Below, piece by piece: positions 16,925-26,167 of a stretch of 64,000 nt of DNA. The notes beneath the pieces are model-generated. The model was not told where the DNA came from. It did no database searches and saw nothing but the letters and a program-made list of their open reading frames with translations. Where the stretch lies: positions 62,001-126,000 of the forward strand of contig NZ_NBYX01000017.1 of NCBI RefSeq assembly GCF_002099195.1. Reading direction: 5' to 3'. A program made the translations under genes and the position numbers. The number at the start of each line of letters is the position of its first letter. Positions within the stretch are counted from its first letter, which is position 1. The stretch is from Burkholderia puraquae. Its GTDB lineage: Bacteria; Pseudomonadota; Gammaproteobacteria; Burkholderiales; Burkholderiaceae.

Positions 16925-17383
16925 ATGGCCCACGGCTTTCCCCTTCAGTTGCTGCTCGATCGTGCACAGGACGATCTCGACTCGGCCGCGAAGCAGCTCG
17001 GCACTGCGCAGCGCGACCGCACCGCGGCCGTCGAACAGCTCGACGCGCTGCTGCGCTACCGCGACGAATACCACGCGCGCTTCTCGCAATCCGCGCAGCA
17101 CGGGATGCCGGCCGGCAACTGGCGCAATTTCCAGGCATTCATCGACACGCTCGACGCCGCGATCGCGCAGCAGCGCAGCGTGCTGGCCGCAGCCGAAGTC
17201 CGCATCGACGAAGCACGCCCGAACTGGCAACAGAAGAAACGCACCGTCGGTTCGTTTGAAATCCTGCAGGCGCGCGGCGTGGCGCAGGAAGCGAAGCGCG
17301 ACGCCCGGCGCGAACAGCGCGACGCCGACGAACACGCCGCGAAGATCCTGCGCATGCGGGCCGACGCGGCCCGTTCGTCGTAA
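16925..17383 (+). CDS. fliJ: flagellar export protein FliJ
   Basis: A 152-residue coiled-coil protein that inserts into the FliI hexamer like the gamma subunit of F1 ATPase and couples it to the export gate FlhA. The whole chain is predicted helical and charged, with the typical N-terminal FPLQLLLDRAQDDLDSAAKQLG and C-terminal EQRDADEHAAKILRM. It starts 5 bases after the fliI stop. Confidence 0.93.
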   Translation: MAHGFPLQLLLDRAQDDLDSAAKQLGTAQRDRTAAVEQLDALLRYRDEYHARFSQSAQHGMPAGNWRNFQAFIDTLDAAIAQQRSVLAAAEVRIDEARPNWQQKKRTVGSFEILQARGVAQEAKRDARREQRDADEHAAKILRMRADAARSS

Positions 17384-17413
17384 CCGACCACCGCATTCGA
17401 ACGAGAGAACGTC

Positions 17414-18745
17414 ATGCCTCCCCTGCCCCTGCTCGGCGCGCTGCTCGACACCGCCGGCACCGCACTCAAGGCCGCCCGCGGCCCGGGTTCGTCCAGCGCC
17501 GCCAGCAACGATGCGGCGACCGCGACGAGCGCCGTGCCGTTCGCGCAGACGCTGAAGCAAAGCGTCATCACGCGTCGCGATGCGTCGAATTCCGGCGTGC
17601 CGGATGCGTCGACGAAACAGGCTTCGTCGAAGCCGGCCGCCGGCACGAAGCCGTCTGCCACGGATGACGACGACGCGACCGACGATACGACCACGAACGC
17701 CGCCACCAATCCCGACGCCGCCGCGCTCGCGGCCGCCGCGGCCGTGCAGGCGCAGCTGCAGGCGCGCACGGACAACGCGACGCCGGCCGATGCGCAAAAG
17801 ACGGCCGTGTCCGGCCAGCCCGATGCCACGGCCACGCTGGCGGATCACGCGACCAAGGACGCGGCCGCGGCCACCCAGCCGGCCACGCCGGCGTCGGGCC
17901 GCGATGCGCTGCAAACCGCGCTCGACCGGCTGACGGGCGGCGCGGGAGCGATCGCAATGCCCGCGACCGGCACGACGGCGTCCGCACCGGCATCGACCGC
18001 ATCGACCGGCGCCGCCGCACCACTGACACCGAAGGTGCCGACCTTCGACCGCACGCTCGCCGACGCGAAGGGCGCGCTCGCCACCCAGCAAACGCCGGCG
18101 CAAGCCACCGCGCAGGCGCTGCAGGCCAACGCGAACGCGCAGTCGGGCGAGCAGCACGCGCTTGCGGCAGCCAGCGACGCGACGGATCCGGCCGCCAGCG
18201 CGACGCTCGCGGCCGGTGCATCGGCTGCGGCCGCGGCACAGGCGAACCTGCAGTTGTCGCCGGCGGCGGGGGCGATCGCCGCGGCGAACGCGCACGTGCT
18301 CGCGCCGCACGTCGGCACCCCGGACTGGACGGACGCGCTGAGCCAGAAGGTCGTGTTCCTGTCGAATGCGCACCAGCAGAGCGCCGAGCTCACGCTCAAC
18401 CCGCCCGATCTCGGGCCGCTGCAGGTCGTGCTGCGTGTCGCGGACAACCACGCGCACGCGCTGTTCGTGTCGCAGCACGCGCAGGTGCGCGACGCGGTCG
18501 AAGCCGCGCTGCCGAAGTTGCGCGAGGCGATGGAAACGGGCGGGCTCGGGCTCGGCAGCGCGACCGTCAGCGACGGCGGCTTCGCTTCGCAGCAGCAGAA
18601 CCCGCAACAGACCTTCGCCCACGGCCAGTCGGCGCGGCGCGGGAGCGGCGGATCGTCAGCCGTCGATGCACCGGTCGACGCTGCGCAATCCGCACCGGCC
18701 GCCGCGAGCGTGAGCCGCGCCGGCCTCGTCGATACGTTTGCCTGA
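17414..18745 (+). CDS. fliK: flagellar hook-length control protein FliK
   Basis: A 443-residue secreted ruler protein that measures the hook and triggers the FlhB export switch. About 280 residues are Ala/Thr/Asp-rich and unstructured-looking. The C-terminal Flg_hook domain is clear: LSQKVVFLSNAHQQSAELTLNPPDLGPLQVVLRVADNHAHALFVSQHAQVRDAVEAALPKLREAMETGGLGLGSATVSDG. It closes the fliFGHIJK operon, 30 bases after fliJ. A second FliK-type gene lies at 8899-10254. Confidence 0.94.
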   Translation: MPPLPLLGALLDTAGTALKAARGPGSSSAASNDAATATSAVPFAQTLKQSVITRRDASNSGVPDASTKQASSKPAAGTKPSATDDDDATDDTTTNAATNPDAAALAAAAAVQAQLQARTDNATPADAQKTAVSGQPDATATLADHATKDAAAATQPATPASGRDALQTALDRLTGGAGAIAMPATGTTASAPASTASTGAAAPLTPKVPTFDRTLADAKGALATQQTPAQATAQALQANANAQSGEQHALAAASDATDPAASATLAAGASAAAAAQANLQLSPAAGAIAAANAHVLAPHVGTPDWTDALSQKVVFLSNAHQQSAELTLNPPDLGPLQVVLRVADNHAHALFVSQHAQVRDAVEAALPKLREAMETGGLGLGSATVSDGGFASQQQNPQQTFAHGQSARRGSGGSSAVDAPVDAAQSAPAAASVSRAGLVDTFA

Positions 18746-18766
18746 GCATGACCCGGTGCACGCCGC

Positions 18767-20407
18767 TCAGCGGCCGTGCACCGCAGCGGCTGCCTCGCCG
18801 CGCGGCGCCGTGCCCTTGCGCGTGGCGACGATGAAGTCCGCCGCGCGTTCGCCGATCATCACCGACGGCGCATTCGTGTTTCCGCCGACCAGCGTCGGCA
18901 TCACCGACGCATCCACCACGCGCAACCCTTCGACGCCGCGCACGCGCAGCTGCGGATCGACGACCGCGCGCGCATCCGAACCCATCCGGCAGGTGCCGAC
19001 CGGGTGATAGATCGTGTCGGCATGCTCGACGATCGTCTTGCGCAGCTCCGTTTCGCTCTGGTCCGCCCGCGTGTACAGCTCGCGTCCGCCCTGCGACGCG
19101 AGCGGCGCCTGCGACAGGATCTTGCGCATCGCCTGCGTGCCGCGCACGAGCAGGTCGAGATCGCGCGAATCGCTGAAGAAGCGCGGATCGATCAGCGGTG
19201 CGTCGCGCGCGTCGCCGCTCGCGAGCGCCACCGTGCCGCGGCTGAACGGCCGTAGCGCGCACACGTGCAGCGAATAGCCGAAGCCCCAGTGCATCTTGCG
19301 GTTGTGGTCGTCCACGAGCGCCGTGCAAAAATGCAGTTGCAGGTCGGGGCGTTCGAGCGACGGATCGCTCTTGATGAAGCCGCCGGCCTCCGCGACGTTG
19401 CTCGTCATCATCCCGGTGCGGCTCGAGAAATAGCGCGCGAGCGCGGGCGTCATCTTCGCGATTCCGCGCAGGCACACGCCGACCAGTTCCGACGAATTCA
19501 CGCGCGTATTGATGATGAAATCGATATGGTCGATCAGGTTCGTGCCGACGTCCGGCGCATCCTGCACGACGGCGATCCCGTGCCGGCGAAGCTGCTCCGC
19601 CGGGCCGATCCCCGAACACATCAGCAGTTGCGGCGAATTGAACGCGCCGGCCGACAGGATCACTTCCGCGCGCGCGTCGAGCGTCTCGACGCGCCCGTTG
19701 CGCGCGACCGCGACGCCGGCCGCACGCTTGCCGTCGAACGTGACGCGCAGCACCGTCGCATCGGTGATCACGTGCAGGTTCGGCCGGTTGCGGCCGTAGA
19801 TATACGCACGTGCGACGCTGCAGCGCGAGCCGTCGCGGTGCGTGACCTGATAGAAGCCGACACCTTCCTGCGTCGCGCCGTTGAAGTCGTCGTTCAGCGG
19901 ATAGCCGGCCGCATGCGCGGCCTGGATGAATCGTTCGGAGAACGGATTGCGAAAGCGCAGATCCGACACGGTGAGCGGGCCATCCGCGCCGTGCCACGCA
20001 TCCGCGCCGCGCGCATTGCCCTCCGCGCGGCGGAAATACGGCAGCACGTCCTGCCAGCCCCAGCCGGTCGCGCCGAGCTGCGCCCATTCGTCGTAGTCGC
20101 CCGGATGGCCGCGCGTGTAGATCATCGCGTTGATCGCGCTCGAGCCGCCCATCCCGCGCCCGCGCGGCTGGTAGCCGCGCCGCCCGCCGAGGCCCGGCTG
20201 CGGCACCGTTTCGTAACCGTAGTTCGTGCCGAGCTTGAACGGCACCAGCGCCGCGATGCCGACCGGCATGTTGACGAGCAGGTTGCGCTCCGTGTGGGAG
20301 CCGGCCTCGATCAGCGCGATCGTTGCATCGGGGCAGGCATCGGCGAGCCGGCCTGCCAGGCTCGACCCGCCTGAACCGCCGCCGACGATGATGTAGTCGT
20401 ATTGCAT
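18767..20407 (-). CDS. GMC-family FAD oxidoreductase (choline/alcohol dehydrogenase-like)
   Basis: A 546-residue flavoprotein. The N-terminal FAD-binding fold has YDYIIVGGGSGGSSLAGRL; the GMC signature 1 is GRGMGGSSAINAMIYTRG, and signature 2 lies around GAFNSPQLLMCSGIGP. The conserved active-site histidine is in YHPVGTCRMG near the C-terminus. The family oxidises primary alcohols, including choline and aliphatic or aromatic alcohols; no betaine aldehyde dehydrogenase or BetI is adjacent, so choline is unproven. The ATG at 20407 has GGAG 8 bases upstream. It may act with the divergent coniferyl-aldehyde-type dehydrogenase in alcohol-to-acid oxidation. Confidence 0.88.
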   Translation of the reverse strand: MQYDYIIVGGGSGGSSLAGRLADACPDATIALIEAGSHTERNLLVNMPVGIAALVPFKLGTNYGYETVPQPGLGGRRGYQPRGRGMGGSSAINAMIYTRGHPGDYDEWAQLGATGWGWQDVLPYFRRAEGNARGADAWHGADGPLTVSDLRFRNPFSERFIQAAHAAGYPLNDDFNGATQEGVGFYQVTHRDGSRCSVARAYIYGRNRPNLHVITDATVLRVTFDGKRAAGVAVARNGRVETLDARAEVILSAGAFNSPQLLMCSGIGPAEQLRRHGIAVVQDAPDVGTNLIDHIDFIINTRVNSSELVGVCLRGIAKMTPALARYFSSRTGMMTSNVAEAGGFIKSDPSLERPDLQLHFCTALVDDHNRKMHWGFGYSLHVCALRPFSRGTVALASGDARDAPLIDPRFFSDSRDLDLLVRGTQAMRKILSQAPLASQGGRELYTRADQSETELRKTIVEHADTIYHPVGTCRMGSDARAVVDPQLRVRGVEGLRVVDASVMPTLVGGNTNAPSVMIGERAADFIVATRKGTAPRGEAAAAVHGR

Positions 20408-21131
20408 GTCGCGTCTCCGTCGTGTCATGGAAGGCGCCCGGCACCGCCGCGCGACCGCGTCCCCTCGTGTTCGGGCATTGTAGGAATGGCCGTCGCGCGC
20501 GCGGCGCGCGGATTCAAGAGCGATTCCTCTAAACGCCCGCGTGAACTAAATTTAAGATGTACCGATTCGCTTTGCGCGACGCGCCGGCCACGAGAAGCCG
20601 ATCCGTCGCGAAACGGGAGAAACGACGATGCAGCGCCAGGTTCTGCAGGCCGCGTGTCGACCAGGTTGTCCGGATGCGATGCGCGCAGCCCGCATTTCAT
20701 TTCAAACGGCTGCCCGCGAGGAGATGCTTGGCGTCATGCGCACAGTCGATCGAAATCGAACGGCGCGTGTCGTCGCCGACCGTTTGGACGGTTTGTCGCT
20801 GCAACGGCAGGATGCGCCGCGGCACGATCTGGCGTACACGTCGCGCCGCTCTGCTTCGGTGCGCCCGCAAGCGCTCGCGGTACAGCGACGCGTGCCTGTC
20901 GGCGGCCACATCGCGCTGCACGCGCATGCGCCGCAGAGCAGTTCCCGGATGCGCACACCGTCGCGTGGATGCGACGCCCGCTGCACGCTTCAACCGGTTT
21001 TCGAGCACACGTCGCATCCGGCCCCGCGCCGCGCGACACGCACCACCCCGATCCGCGTCGCTGCGCTCGCCGAGCGTGCGCGTGCGGCGTGACGGCCGGC
21101 CGACCAGCCAGGCCCAACTGGAGGAGACGAC
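20408..21131. other. gene-poor divergent region between the GMC oxidoreductase and the aldehyde dehydrogenase
   Basis: About 720 bases with no recognisable gene. Several frames are open on both strands, as is common in this GC-rich DNA, but none encodes a recognisable domain. The best candidate, a plus-strand frame at 20628-21092, is listed separately. The region should contain the promoters of both flanking oxidative genes. Confidence 0.4.
20628..21092 (+). CDS. uncertain hypothetical ORF
   Basis: A possible 154-residue basic protein. In favour: a good GGGAGAA site about 8 bases before the ATG, and an isolated position in a long gap. Against: composition rich in Arg, His and Pro, no recognisable domain, and third codon positions less GC-rich than in surrounding real genes. 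It may be a decayed gene or a chance frame. I do not recognise it. Confidence 0.22.
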   Translation: MQRQVLQAACRPGCPDAMRAARISFQTAAREEMLGVMRTVDRNRTARVVADRLDGLSLQRQDAPRHDLAYTSRRSASVRPQALAVQRRVPVGGHIALHAHAPQSSSRMRTPSRGCDARCTLQPVFEHTSHPAPRRATRTTPIRVAALAERARAA

Positions 21132-22574
21132 ATGAAGAACGAGCTGCCCGAACTGGCCCCGCAAGCACTGCCGTCGGTCGATGCACTGACCGCGCTGCTG
21201 CGCGACCAGCGCGCGGCCTACCTGCGCGCGCCGTACCCGGCATGGGAAACGCGCGTGCAGCACCTGCGCGCGCTGCGCACGATGCTGATCGACCATACGG
21301 ATGCGCTCGCCGAAGCGATCAGTGCCGATTTCGGTCATCGCGCGAAGCAGGAAGTGCTGCTGTCGGAAATCTGGATGGCGAAGGAAGAGATCGACGACGC
21401 GCTCAAGCACGGCAAGCGCTGGATGAAACCGATCCGCAAGCCGATGAACAAGTGGCTGCGCCCGGCGCGCGCGAAGGTGATTCCGCAGCCGCTCGGCGTG
21501 GTCGGCATCGTCGCGCCGTGGAACTACCCGGTGCTGCTCGCGGCCGGCCCGCTGATCTGCGCGCTCGCCGCCGGCAACCGCGCGATCATCAAGATGTCCG
21601 AACTGACGCCACGCACGTCGGCGCTGTTCGAGCAGCTGATTGCCAAGACCTTCACGCGCGACCACGTCGCGGTCGTGAACGGCGATGCGGAAGTGGGCGC
21701 CGCGTTCAGCAGGCTGCCGTTCGATCATCTGCTGTTCACCGGCTCGACACACGTCGGCCGCCACGTGATGCGCGCGGCCGCCGACAACCTCACGCCCGTC
21801 ACGCTCGAACTCGGCGGCAAGTCGCCGGCGATCGTCGGCCCGAACGCGCGCTTCGATGCGGCCGTCGACGCGATCGTCGCGGGCAAGACGCTGAACGCGG
21901 GCCAGACCTGCATCGCGCCCGACTACGTGCTGCTGCCGCGCGGGATGGAAGCGGCGTTCATCGAGCGCGCGCGCGCACGGTTCGCGAGGATGTACCCCGA
22001 CCTGTCGGCCAACGGCGACTACACGACGATCGTGTCGCCGCGCCACTATGCGCGGCTGCAGCAACTCGCGAGCGACGCGCAGGCGGCCGGCGCGCAGCTG
22101 CATCCGCTGTCCGACGCGCAGTCCGATCCCGCATCGCGCCGCTTCGTGCCGTGCGCGGTCACGCAGGTGCCGGCCGCGTCGCAACTGATGCAGGAGGAAA
22201 TCTTCGGGCCGCTGCTGCCGCTCGTGCCATATGAACGACTCGACGAAGCGATCGCGTACGTGAATGCGCGCCCGCGTCCGCTTGCGCTCTACCTGTTCGA
22301 CGAGGACGGCGGCACGATCGACCGCGTGATGCGCGAAACGATCTCGGGCGGCGTGTCGGTCAACGAAACGCTGATGCACATCGCGTGCGGCAGTTTGCCG
22401 TTCGGCGGTGTCGGGGCCAGCGGCATGGGCGCGTATCACGGCTACGACGGCTTCGTGACGTTCTCGAAGATGAAGCCGGTGCTCACGCAGGCGCGCCTGA
22501 ACGCACGCAACCTGCTCGCGCCGCCGTACGGCAAGCGCTTCGCCGCGCTGATCAAGCTGATGCTGAAGTTCTGA
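21132..22574 (+). CDS. coniferyl-aldehyde dehydrogenase-like NAD(P)-dependent aldehyde dehydrogenase
   Basis: A 480-residue class 3-type aldehyde dehydrogenase. Key features are the VVGIVAPWNYPVLLAAGPLICALAAGN cofactor/substrate channel block, the catalytic general base Glu in TLELGGKSPAIV, and the nucleophile Cys in LNAGQTCIAPDYVLL. The N-terminal MKPIRKPMNKWLRPARAKVIPQPLGV pattern and the C-terminal LPFGGVGASGMGAYHGYDGFVTFSK are typical of CalB-type enzymes that oxidise coniferyl and related aromatic aldehydes to acids. GGAGGAG-type Shine-Dalgarno precedes the ATG. True substrate range is not provable from sequence. Confidence 0.88.
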   Translation: MKNELPELAPQALPSVDALTALLRDQRAAYLRAPYPAWETRVQHLRALRTMLIDHTDALAEAISADFGHRAKQEVLLSEIWMAKEEIDDALKHGKRWMKPIRKPMNKWLRPARAKVIPQPLGVVGIVAPWNYPVLLAAGPLICALAAGNRAIIKMSELTPRTSALFEQLIAKTFTRDHVAVVNGDAEVGAAFSRLPFDHLLFTGSTHVGRHVMRAAADNLTPVTLELGGKSPAIVGPNARFDAAVDAIVAGKTLNAGQTCIAPDYVLLPRGMEAAFIERARARFARMYPDLSANGDYTTIVSPRHYARLQQLASDAQAAGAQLHPLSDAQSDPASRRFVPCAVTQVPAASQLMQEEIFGPLLPLVPYERLDEAIAYVNARPRPLALYLFDEDGGTIDRVMRETISGGVSVNETLMHIACGSLPFGGVGASGMGAYHGYDGFVTFSKMKPVLTQARLNARNLLAPPYGKRFAALIKLMLKF

Positions 22575-22582
22575 GCGAAACA

Positions 22583-22606
22583 GGCCGCGGGCATCGCGCC
22601 GCGGCC
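22583..22606. terminator. hairpin between convergent genes
   Basis: GGCCGCGG pairs with CCGCGGCC across 8 bases, between the aldehyde dehydrogenase stop and the convergent SrkA-type gene stop. No T tract follows. Confidence 0.45.
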
Positions 22607-22646
22607 CGCTCAAGCCTGCCGCGCGGCGCGGGTGCCGCGTGCGCCG

Positions 22647-23678
22647 TCACACGGGCCAGAGCGGCCCTTCCTGCATCGCGCCGATCTGCTCGCGCAACTC
22701 GAGCACGCGCGCTTCCCAGTAACGATGCGTGTTGAACCACGGGAACGCAGCCGGAAACGCGGGATCGTCCCAGCGCCGCGCGAGCCATGCCGCGTAATGG
22801 ATCAGCCGCAACGTGCGCAGCGCTTCGACGAGATGCAGCTCGCGCGGCTCGAATTCGCAGAAATCCTCGTAGCCGGCCAGCAGGTCCGCCAGCGCACGCG
22901 ACGCGCCTTCGCGATCGCCCGGCAGCAGCAGCCACAGATCCTGGACCGCGGGCGCCATCCGGCTGTCGTCGAAGTCGACGAAGTGCGGGCCGCCATCGGT
23001 CCACAGCACGTTGCTCGGATGACAGTCGCCGTGCGTGCGCAGCAGGCGGATCTCGCCCGCCCGCTCGAACGCGGCCTCGACGCCTTCGAGCGCGAGCATG
23101 ACGGCCGTCTCATACGCGGGCCGCACATCGTCCGGAATGAAATCGTGCGCGAGCAGGTAGTCGCGCGGCTCGTAGCCGAACGTATTGATGTCGAGCACGG
23201 GACGCGCGACATACGGCTGCGTCGCGCCGACCGCATGGATCCGGCCGATGAAGCGGCCGAGCCATTCGAGCGTGTCGCTGCGATCGAGATCGGGCGCGCG
23301 GCCGCCGCGGCGCTCGAAGATCGAGAAGCGGAAACCGTCGAACGCGTGCAGCGTGCGGCCGTCGAATGTGCGCGCAGGCACCGCCGGAATCTCGCGCGCG
23401 GCGAGTTCGGCGACGAACGCGTGCTCTTCGAGGATCGCTTCGTCCGACCAGCGTGCCGGACGGTAGAACTTCGCGACGACCGGCGGGCCGTCTTCGATGC
23501 CGACCTGATACACGCGGTTTTCGTAGCTGTTGAGCGCGAGCAGGCGCCCGTCGGTGCGCAGGCCGGCCGGTATCAGCACGCTGTCGAGCGCGTCGAGCAC
23601 GCACTCGGGCGTGAGCCCGGCGAACGGCGGGCCGGCGGGAGAAGCGGGAGCGGAAGTGACGTCTTTCATGCCCCGCAT
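22647..23678 (-). CDS. srkA: SrkA/RdoA-type stress-response protein kinase
   Basis: A 343-residue aminoglycoside-phosphotransferase-fold kinase of the YihE/SrkA type, which in E. coli phosphorylates Ser/Thr residues and protects cells against stress-induced death. Visible are the N-terminal lobe with NSYENRVYQVG and PVVAKFYRP, the catalytic loop HGDCHPSNVLW, and the metal-binding HFVDFDDSRMAPAVQDLWLLL. The C-terminus with YWEARVLELREQI is typical. Two starts are possible, ATG at 23678 and at 23669; the first has GGCGG 4 bases upstream. Confidence 0.92.
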   Translation of the reverse strand: MRGMKDVTSAPASPAGPPFAGLTPECVLDALDSVLIPAGLRTDGRLLALNSYENRVYQVGIEDGPPVVAKFYRPARWSDEAILEEHAFVAELAAREIPAVPARTFDGRTLHAFDGFRFSIFERRGGRAPDLDRSDTLEWLGRFIGRIHAVGATQPYVARPVLDINTFGYEPRDYLLAHDFIPDDVRPAYETAVMLALEGVEAAFERAGEIRLLRTHGDCHPSNVLWTDGGPHFVDFDDSRMAPAVQDLWLLLPGDREGASRALADLLAGYEDFCEFEPRELHLVEALRTLRLIHYAAWLARRWDDPAFPAAFPWFNTHRYWEARVLELREQIGAMQEGPLWPV

Positions 23679-23718
23679 TGTGCCGCCAGACGGGCCGAAA
23701 GACGAGCGCCCGGTGCGG

Positions 23719-23931
23719 TTAGTGAAGCGCCGCGCCGGCCGGCAGCACGGATTCGCCGGTGTCGATCAGATCCTCGAGAAAGAACGGCTCGGTGTTGAGT
23801 TCCTTCGACTCGCCCGGTACGCCCGCGTACCAGGTCACCATGGCCATGTCGCCCAGGATGCGCTGGACGATGCCGCGTGCGCCCTTCGGCACCGCGATAT
23901 GGGTAGTGCAGACAATCGACCCGACATGCAT
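23719..23931 (-). CDS. small hypothetical protein, 70 residues
   Basis: A compact protein (MHVGSIVCTTHIAVPKGARGIVQRILGDMAMVTWYAGVPGESKELNTEPFFLEDL...) with alternating hydrophobic residues suggesting a small beta-barrel, possibly SH3-like, with neither signal peptide nor membrane segment. GGGGA lies 7 bases before the ATG. The codon use is like that of real genes here. I do not recognise the family. It is upstream of, and in the same direction as, the SrkA-type gene (41-base gap), so the two may be co-transcribed. Confidence 0.7.
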   Translation of the reverse strand: MHVGSIVCTTHIAVPKGARGIVQRILGDMAMVTWYAGVPGESKELNTEPFFLEDLIDTGESVLPAGAALH

Positions 23932-24723
23932 GATGGTTCCCCACTCTTGAATCTTGAAACCCGGCTCGCAGTCGAGCCGGCAAATGCACGATCCGCGCGC
24001 TCTCGTCGGAGCGTTGCGCGTAATCCCATTGTTCACGGTTTATCGAAGCGCGAAAAGAAGAAGAAGCAGGCGAAGCGCCGCGAATTCGTCGAATGTCTCC
24101 AATCAACCACTGCGCCGCGCAGGCACTTGCCCGCCCGGTTACCCCCATCATACCCTGTCGAATGTGACTGCCCGCCGAATCCGTCCCGGCACCGCGGCGC
24201 GCACGTGATGCACACCACGCGCGCATCGCGAGTCCGGTGCCGGGTCGCCGGGAAATTTCGCGCCGCTGCGGTTGCCGAACCATGCTGCGTCGCCATCGCC
24301 TTCCCCCTGCGCTGAACGCGCCCCGTGCAACGACGGTCGCGCCCGCACCACCGCCCCGTCCTTCGTCATGCGATGCCACCGACAGGTGTTGCGTCCGTTG
24401 CCGGCCTTGCGGTACCTTTGATGCTCATTCGCGTTCAAGCGCATTCCGACACGATGCATCCGCTCACGCCCGCCCTTGCCAAATCCCGGCCGCAGTTCGA
24501 CTCGCGGCCGCAGGCATGCGCGCATCCGTCGGTTCTTCCTCCTCCTGTCGCACCGCCGCTCGTCGGCGCCGCGCCGCCCCCTCCGGCGGCACGCGCCGGC
24601 TGACCAGCCGGCTTCCGTTTCGTCCTCCATTCGCCCGCAGGCTTGCATTCGTGCGTCGTGACGCACCGCGTGTTGCTGCGCGCGCGGATGGAACGTTCCG
24701 ATCCGTTCGACAGGTGGATTCAC
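23932..24723. other. gene-poor intergenic region
   Basis: About 790 bases between the divergent 70-residue protein and the EamA exporter. I see no recognisable gene on either strand; short frames (for example 24325-24603) are Pro/Ala/His-rich and have no ribosome-binding site. The part near 24040-24060 holds a purine-rich AAGAAGAAGAAG tract in the leader of the 70-residue gene. Confidence 0.4.
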
Positions 24724-25605
24724 ATGGTTTCGTTCAAACGCGCGCTCGCCGCGCATGGAGCGACGTCGCTCTTCGTGCTGCTGTGGAGCAGCGGCGCGAT
24801 CTTCGCTGAACTCGGTCTGCGTCACGCGTCCGCGTTCGTCTTTCTCACCGCACGTTTCGCACTGGCATCGCTCGTGCTGCTCGGGCTCGCCTTCATGCGC
24901 AAACGCTGGCTGCCGCCGCGCGGCGAGCGGCGCATGGCTGCGCTGACCGGCTTGCTGATGATGGGCGGCTATTCGATCTTCTACCTGCTCGCGCTCGAAC
25001 GCGGGATCGCGCCGGGCGTACTCGCGACGATCCTCGGCGTGCAGCCGATCCTCACGCTCGCGATCCTTGAGCGGCGCTGGCAGCCCGTTCGCCTCGCAGG
25101 GCTCGCGCTGTCGCTGGCCGGCCTCGCGCTCGTCGTGTTCCGCGGCGTAGGGGACGGCGGCCTGTCGCTCGCGGGCATCGCGTGCGCGCTCACCGCGCTC
25201 GTCGCGCTGACCGCCGGCTCGCTGCTGCAAAAGCGCGTACGCGCGGCACCCGCCGACGTGCTGCCGCTACAGAATACGATCGGCCTTGCGCTGTGCGTGG
25301 CGATCGTGCCGTTCCGGCCGGTGTCGTTCGACATGAGCTGGGCGTTCGTGGTCCCGCTGCTGTGGCTCGGCATCGTGATTTCGGTGATCGCGCAGCTGCT
25401 GTTCTACCGGTTGATGCAGCGCGGCGATCTCGTCAACGTGACGAGCCTGTTCTATCTCGTGCCCGTCGTCACCATGCTGATGGATGCCGTGTGGCTCGGC
25501 AACCGGCCCGAGCCGCTCGCGCTCGCCGGCATGGGGGCGATCATCGCGGGGCTCGCGCTCGTGTTCCGCGCGCCGGCCGCCCACGTGCAACCCGACCGCG
25601 CATGA
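24724..25605 (+). CDS. EamA/DMT-family transporter
   Basis: A 293-residue inner-membrane protein with ten hydrophobic helices arranged as two EamA repeats (ALAAHGATSLFVLLWSSGAIFAELGLRHASAF ... and GLALCVAIVPF ... VNVTSLFYLVPVVTMLMDAVWLGNRPEPLALAGMGAIIAGLALV). The family exports amino acids, metabolites or drugs; the substrate is unknown. The ATG at 24724 is preceded by AGGTGG and starts the standard N-terminus; the frame is open further upstream without homology. Confidence 0.9.
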   Translation: MVSFKRALAAHGATSLFVLLWSSGAIFAELGLRHASAFVFLTARFALASLVLLGLAFMRKRWLPPRGERRMAALTGLLMMGGYSIFYLLALERGIAPGVLATILGVQPILTLAILERRWQPVRLAGLALSLAGLALVVFRGVGDGGLSLAGIACALTALVALTAGSLLQKRVRAAPADVLPLQNTIGLALCVAIVPFRPVSFDMSWAFVVPLLWLGIVISVIAQLLFYRLMQRGDLVNVTSLFYLVPVVTMLMDAVWLGNRPEPLALAGMGAIIAGLALVFRAPAAHVQPDRA

Positions 25606-25907
25606 GCGGGCGTGCCGCCGCGCCCGCGGGTGCGGCGGCACGCATCGGACACATACGACGATTCCGCAAAAATCGAAAGGCGCGAGAAAGATACGTGCAA
25701 GGTGTTCGTCCGACTTGCGGCAAAAATGTGCGATTCGTCGGGCTTTCCGCTGATTTTTAATGGTTCGGATAGCGAAAAGCGCTGCCGGTTGCCTATACTC
25801 GAATTGACCGCCCCGCTCGCAATCGGGTCGGACCAATACTAGAAACACCCGGCATGGGGCCGAAGCAAGCGCTGAAGCGCCCGCTCCGGCCGACACTGGA
25901 GACACGC

Positions 25908-26093
25908 ATGACGACCTACTTCACGATCGGCGACTTCATCCTGTTGATTCCGATGGCGCTGGCCGGAGCGCTATTTCTCGGCGCGGTGCCGTGCGCAACC
26001 GAATTCCGCCACAACCTGCTGCGCGTGCTGGGCGTCATCCTTGGCGTCGGCGTTGCGGTATTGCTCGTCGAAGGCCTGCCTGCGCTGATCTAG
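25908..26093 (+). CDS. small membrane protein, 61 residues
   Basis: A two-helix hydrophobic protein: TIGDFILLIPMALAGALFLGAVP, a short polar loop CATEFRHN, and LLRVLGVILGVGVAVLLVEGLPALI. GGAG precedes the ATG at a good distance. It is flanked downstream by two strong hairpins and upstream by about 300 bases of moderately AT-rich DNA (25606-25907) with no other gene. Function unknown; it is too short for a transporter and may be a membrane-stress or regulatory small protein. Confidence 0.65.
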   Translation: MTTYFTIGDFILLIPMALAGALFLGAVPCATEFRHNLLRVLGVILGVGVAVLLVEGLPALI

Positions 26094-26117
26094 CGGCGCA
26101 CCACCCGTGCGTGACGT

Positions 26118-26145
26118 GCATCGCTGCATTGAATTGCAGCGATGC
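26118..26145. terminator. hairpin 1 downstream of the small membrane protein
   Basis: A perfect 11-bp stem GCATCGCTGCA/TGCAGCGATGC around a TTGAAT loop, 24 bases after the stop codon. No T tract. Confidence 0.6.
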
Positions 26146-26167
26146 GATGTGCTGCGCGCAGGCCATT

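Noticed and set aside
15207..17138. 643-codon open frame on the minus strand
   Set aside because: Antisense shadow of fliH/fliI/fliJ, whose motifs are unambiguous.
24325..24603. 92-codon plus-strand frame in the gap before the EamA gene
   Set aside because: Pro/Ala/His-rich, no Shine-Dalgarno, no homology recognised.
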